Positions 52,761-53,746 of a DNA stretch of 53,746 nucleotides are shown here, in pieces. A model generated the notes under the pieces. That model was not told where the DNA came from. It saw nothing but the letters and a program-made list of their open reading frames with translations, and did not search any database. Both the position numbers and the translations under genes were made by a program. Each line of letters opens with the position of its first letter. Position 1 is the first letter of the stretch. Source of the stretch: Bacteroidales bacterium (lineage in GTDB: Bacteria > Bacteroidota > Bacteroidia > Bacteroidales > UBA7960); contig JAHYJD010000012.1 of the NCBI GenBank assembly GCA_019429365.1, positions 1 through 53,746 on the forward strand, written 5' to 3'.

Positions 52761-52829
52761 TCAGCAGCCAGGCTGGCGCATGGCCATGTGCACCGTGTGC
52801 AGGAAGAAGTTGATGCGGAGGGTTTTCAT
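52761..52829 (-). CDS. 22-codon reading frame just after the SAM-I riboswitch
   Basis: On the minus strand an ATG at 52829 opens a frame of 22 codons that begins MKTLRINFF, continues with two His and two more Met, and ends in MRQPGC before TGA at 52761. The ATG lies 13 bases after the 3' strand of riboswitch stem P1, with AAGGA spaced 5 bases before it. The position directly after the aptamer suggests a riboswitch-controlled leader peptide or small protein. No part of it matches a family I know. It is too short for composition to prove coding, so the call rests on position, start context and the basic-aromatic sequence. Confidence 0.5.
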   Translation of the reverse strand: MKTLRINFFLHTVHMAMRQPGC

Positions 52830-52841
52830 TTTTTGTCCTTG

Positions 52842-52940
52842 GTTTATAATTCCTTTTGTTAAGGCAGGTTTTGGCACCTTGCCCGCGGGCGGGTTGCCAG
52901 CGCTTCGCAGAGCCTGTTCTCTCAGCGCTTCTTTATAAAC
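52842..52940 (-). ncRNA. SAM-I riboswitch (S-box) of metF-metH
   Basis: The minus strand shows all S-box landmarks in order. Stem P1 closes with TTTATAA (5') and TTATAAA (3'). P2 is AGCGCTGAGAG paired with CTC and GCGCT, containing the CTGCGAAGCGC turn. GGCAACC is the conserved J2/3 segment. P3 is GCCC-GC-GGGC, and AAGGTGCCAAAACCTGCC gives the AAGGTGC core and P4. The aptamer binds S-adenosylmethionine and represses downstream methionine genes when SAM is plentiful. A TAnnTTTG promoter element lies 28 bases upstream. No terminator with a U-run follows the aptamer, so control may be translational or act elsewhere in the long leader. Confidence 0.93.
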
Positions 52941-52967
52941 ATGTCTTTATTCCAGACGTGTAGCTGG

Positions 52968-52975
52968 CAAAGATA
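52968..52975 (-). promoter_or_regulatory. -7 element of the riboswitch-metF-metH transcript
   Basis: TATCTTTG on the minus strand fits TAnnTTTG. The predicted start near 52960 leaves about 20 bases before riboswitch stem P1. Confidence 0.65.
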
Positions 52976-53040
52976 ACAACTTTTTTGGAACAAATGTTTA
53001 ACAATGCTTAAAGAAAAAAGATACTACGCCAACAAGGAAT

Positions 53041-53055
53041 AAGGGACAGGTCGCA
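53041..53055. repeat. Half-copy of the GGGACAGGTC repeat
   Basis: AAGGGACAGGTCGCATGACC holds one arm of the palindromic repeat seen at uvrA and metH, with a degenerate second arm. It lies in the 237-base gap between the SAM-I promoter and the ABC-F gene, which otherwise shows only the two promoters. Confidence 0.6.
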
Positions 53056-53064
53056 TGACCCTAA

Positions 53065-53746
<682 letters not shown>

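Noticed and set aside
52747-52938. 63-codon plus-strand frame over the riboswitch
   Set aside because: It is antisense to the well-formed SAM-I aptamer and the small frame and has no promoter.

Overview
The window looks like a chromosomal segment of a member of the Bacteroidota (class Bacteroidia or close to it). Many genes are preceded by the Bacteroidota -7 promoter element TAnnTTTG, and four of these also carry a TTG 19-20 bases upstream (tRNA-Leu, sigma factor, uvrA and alpha-2-macroglobulin genes). Most genes lack strong Shine-Dalgarno sequences. Several families typical of the phylum occur: DUF5063, DUF1573, a Flavobacterium-type glycosylasparaginase and lipoprotein-type secreted enzymes. 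I see no phage, no insertion sequence with a transposase and no CRISPR array. The species cannot be named from the sequence.

Layout. 1-9 kb: DUF5063 protein, nitronate monooxygenase, Na+/sugar symporter, two tandem tRNA-Leu genes with promoter and terminator, a CrtI-like FAD oxidoreductase, and a GNAT-like protein in a putative operon with a long-chain acyl-CoA ligase. 9-21 kb: phosphosugar mutase, a membrane protein, MurB, an ECF sigma factor, a second acyl-CoA ligase, UvrA, an aminotransferase, DUF1573 protein and a secreted protein of unknown function. 21-35 kb: a pullulanase lipoprotein, a glycosylasparaginase, CutC, a second GNAT-like protein, then a 1866-residue bacterial alpha-2-macroglobulin with its thioester motif followed by penicillin-binding protein 1C, and a DUF1028 protein. 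35-40 kb is a more accessory stretch: an AAA/DUF4143 ATPase, a badly decayed DUF294 nucleotidyltransferase remnant, two unknown proteins and an FkbM methyltransferase. 40.8-44.1 kb is a zinc-uptake cluster: a Fur/Zur-type regulator with an operator-like palindrome on its promoter, then ZnuA, ZnuC and ZnuB. 44-53.7 kb: a Gfo/Idh/MocA oxidoreductase, an M48 metalloprotease lipoprotein, a SOUL protein, MetH and MetF, a SAM-I riboswitch reading towards metF-metH, and the start of an ABC-F ATPase.

How the parts work together. metF and metH supply methyl groups to homocysteine, and the SAM-I riboswitch upstream of metF is the expected feedback sensor. Between riboswitch and metF lies a 22-codon reading frame that begins 13 bases after the aptamer closes; this is the best candidate for something undescribed. 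The zur-znuACB cluster is one transcription direction with 4-base ATGA overlaps between the transporter genes. The alpha-2-macroglobulin/PBP1C pair is the known periplasmic defence-and-repair pairing.

A second theme is non-coding repeats. A 13-bp palindrome (GTAGGGACAGGTC and its complement) supplies the last codons and stop of uvrA and recurs near metH and the ABC-F gene. Two 136-bp direct repeats lie between zur and znuA. Low-complexity AACCTT-type tracts lie at the start of pbpC and in the metF leader.
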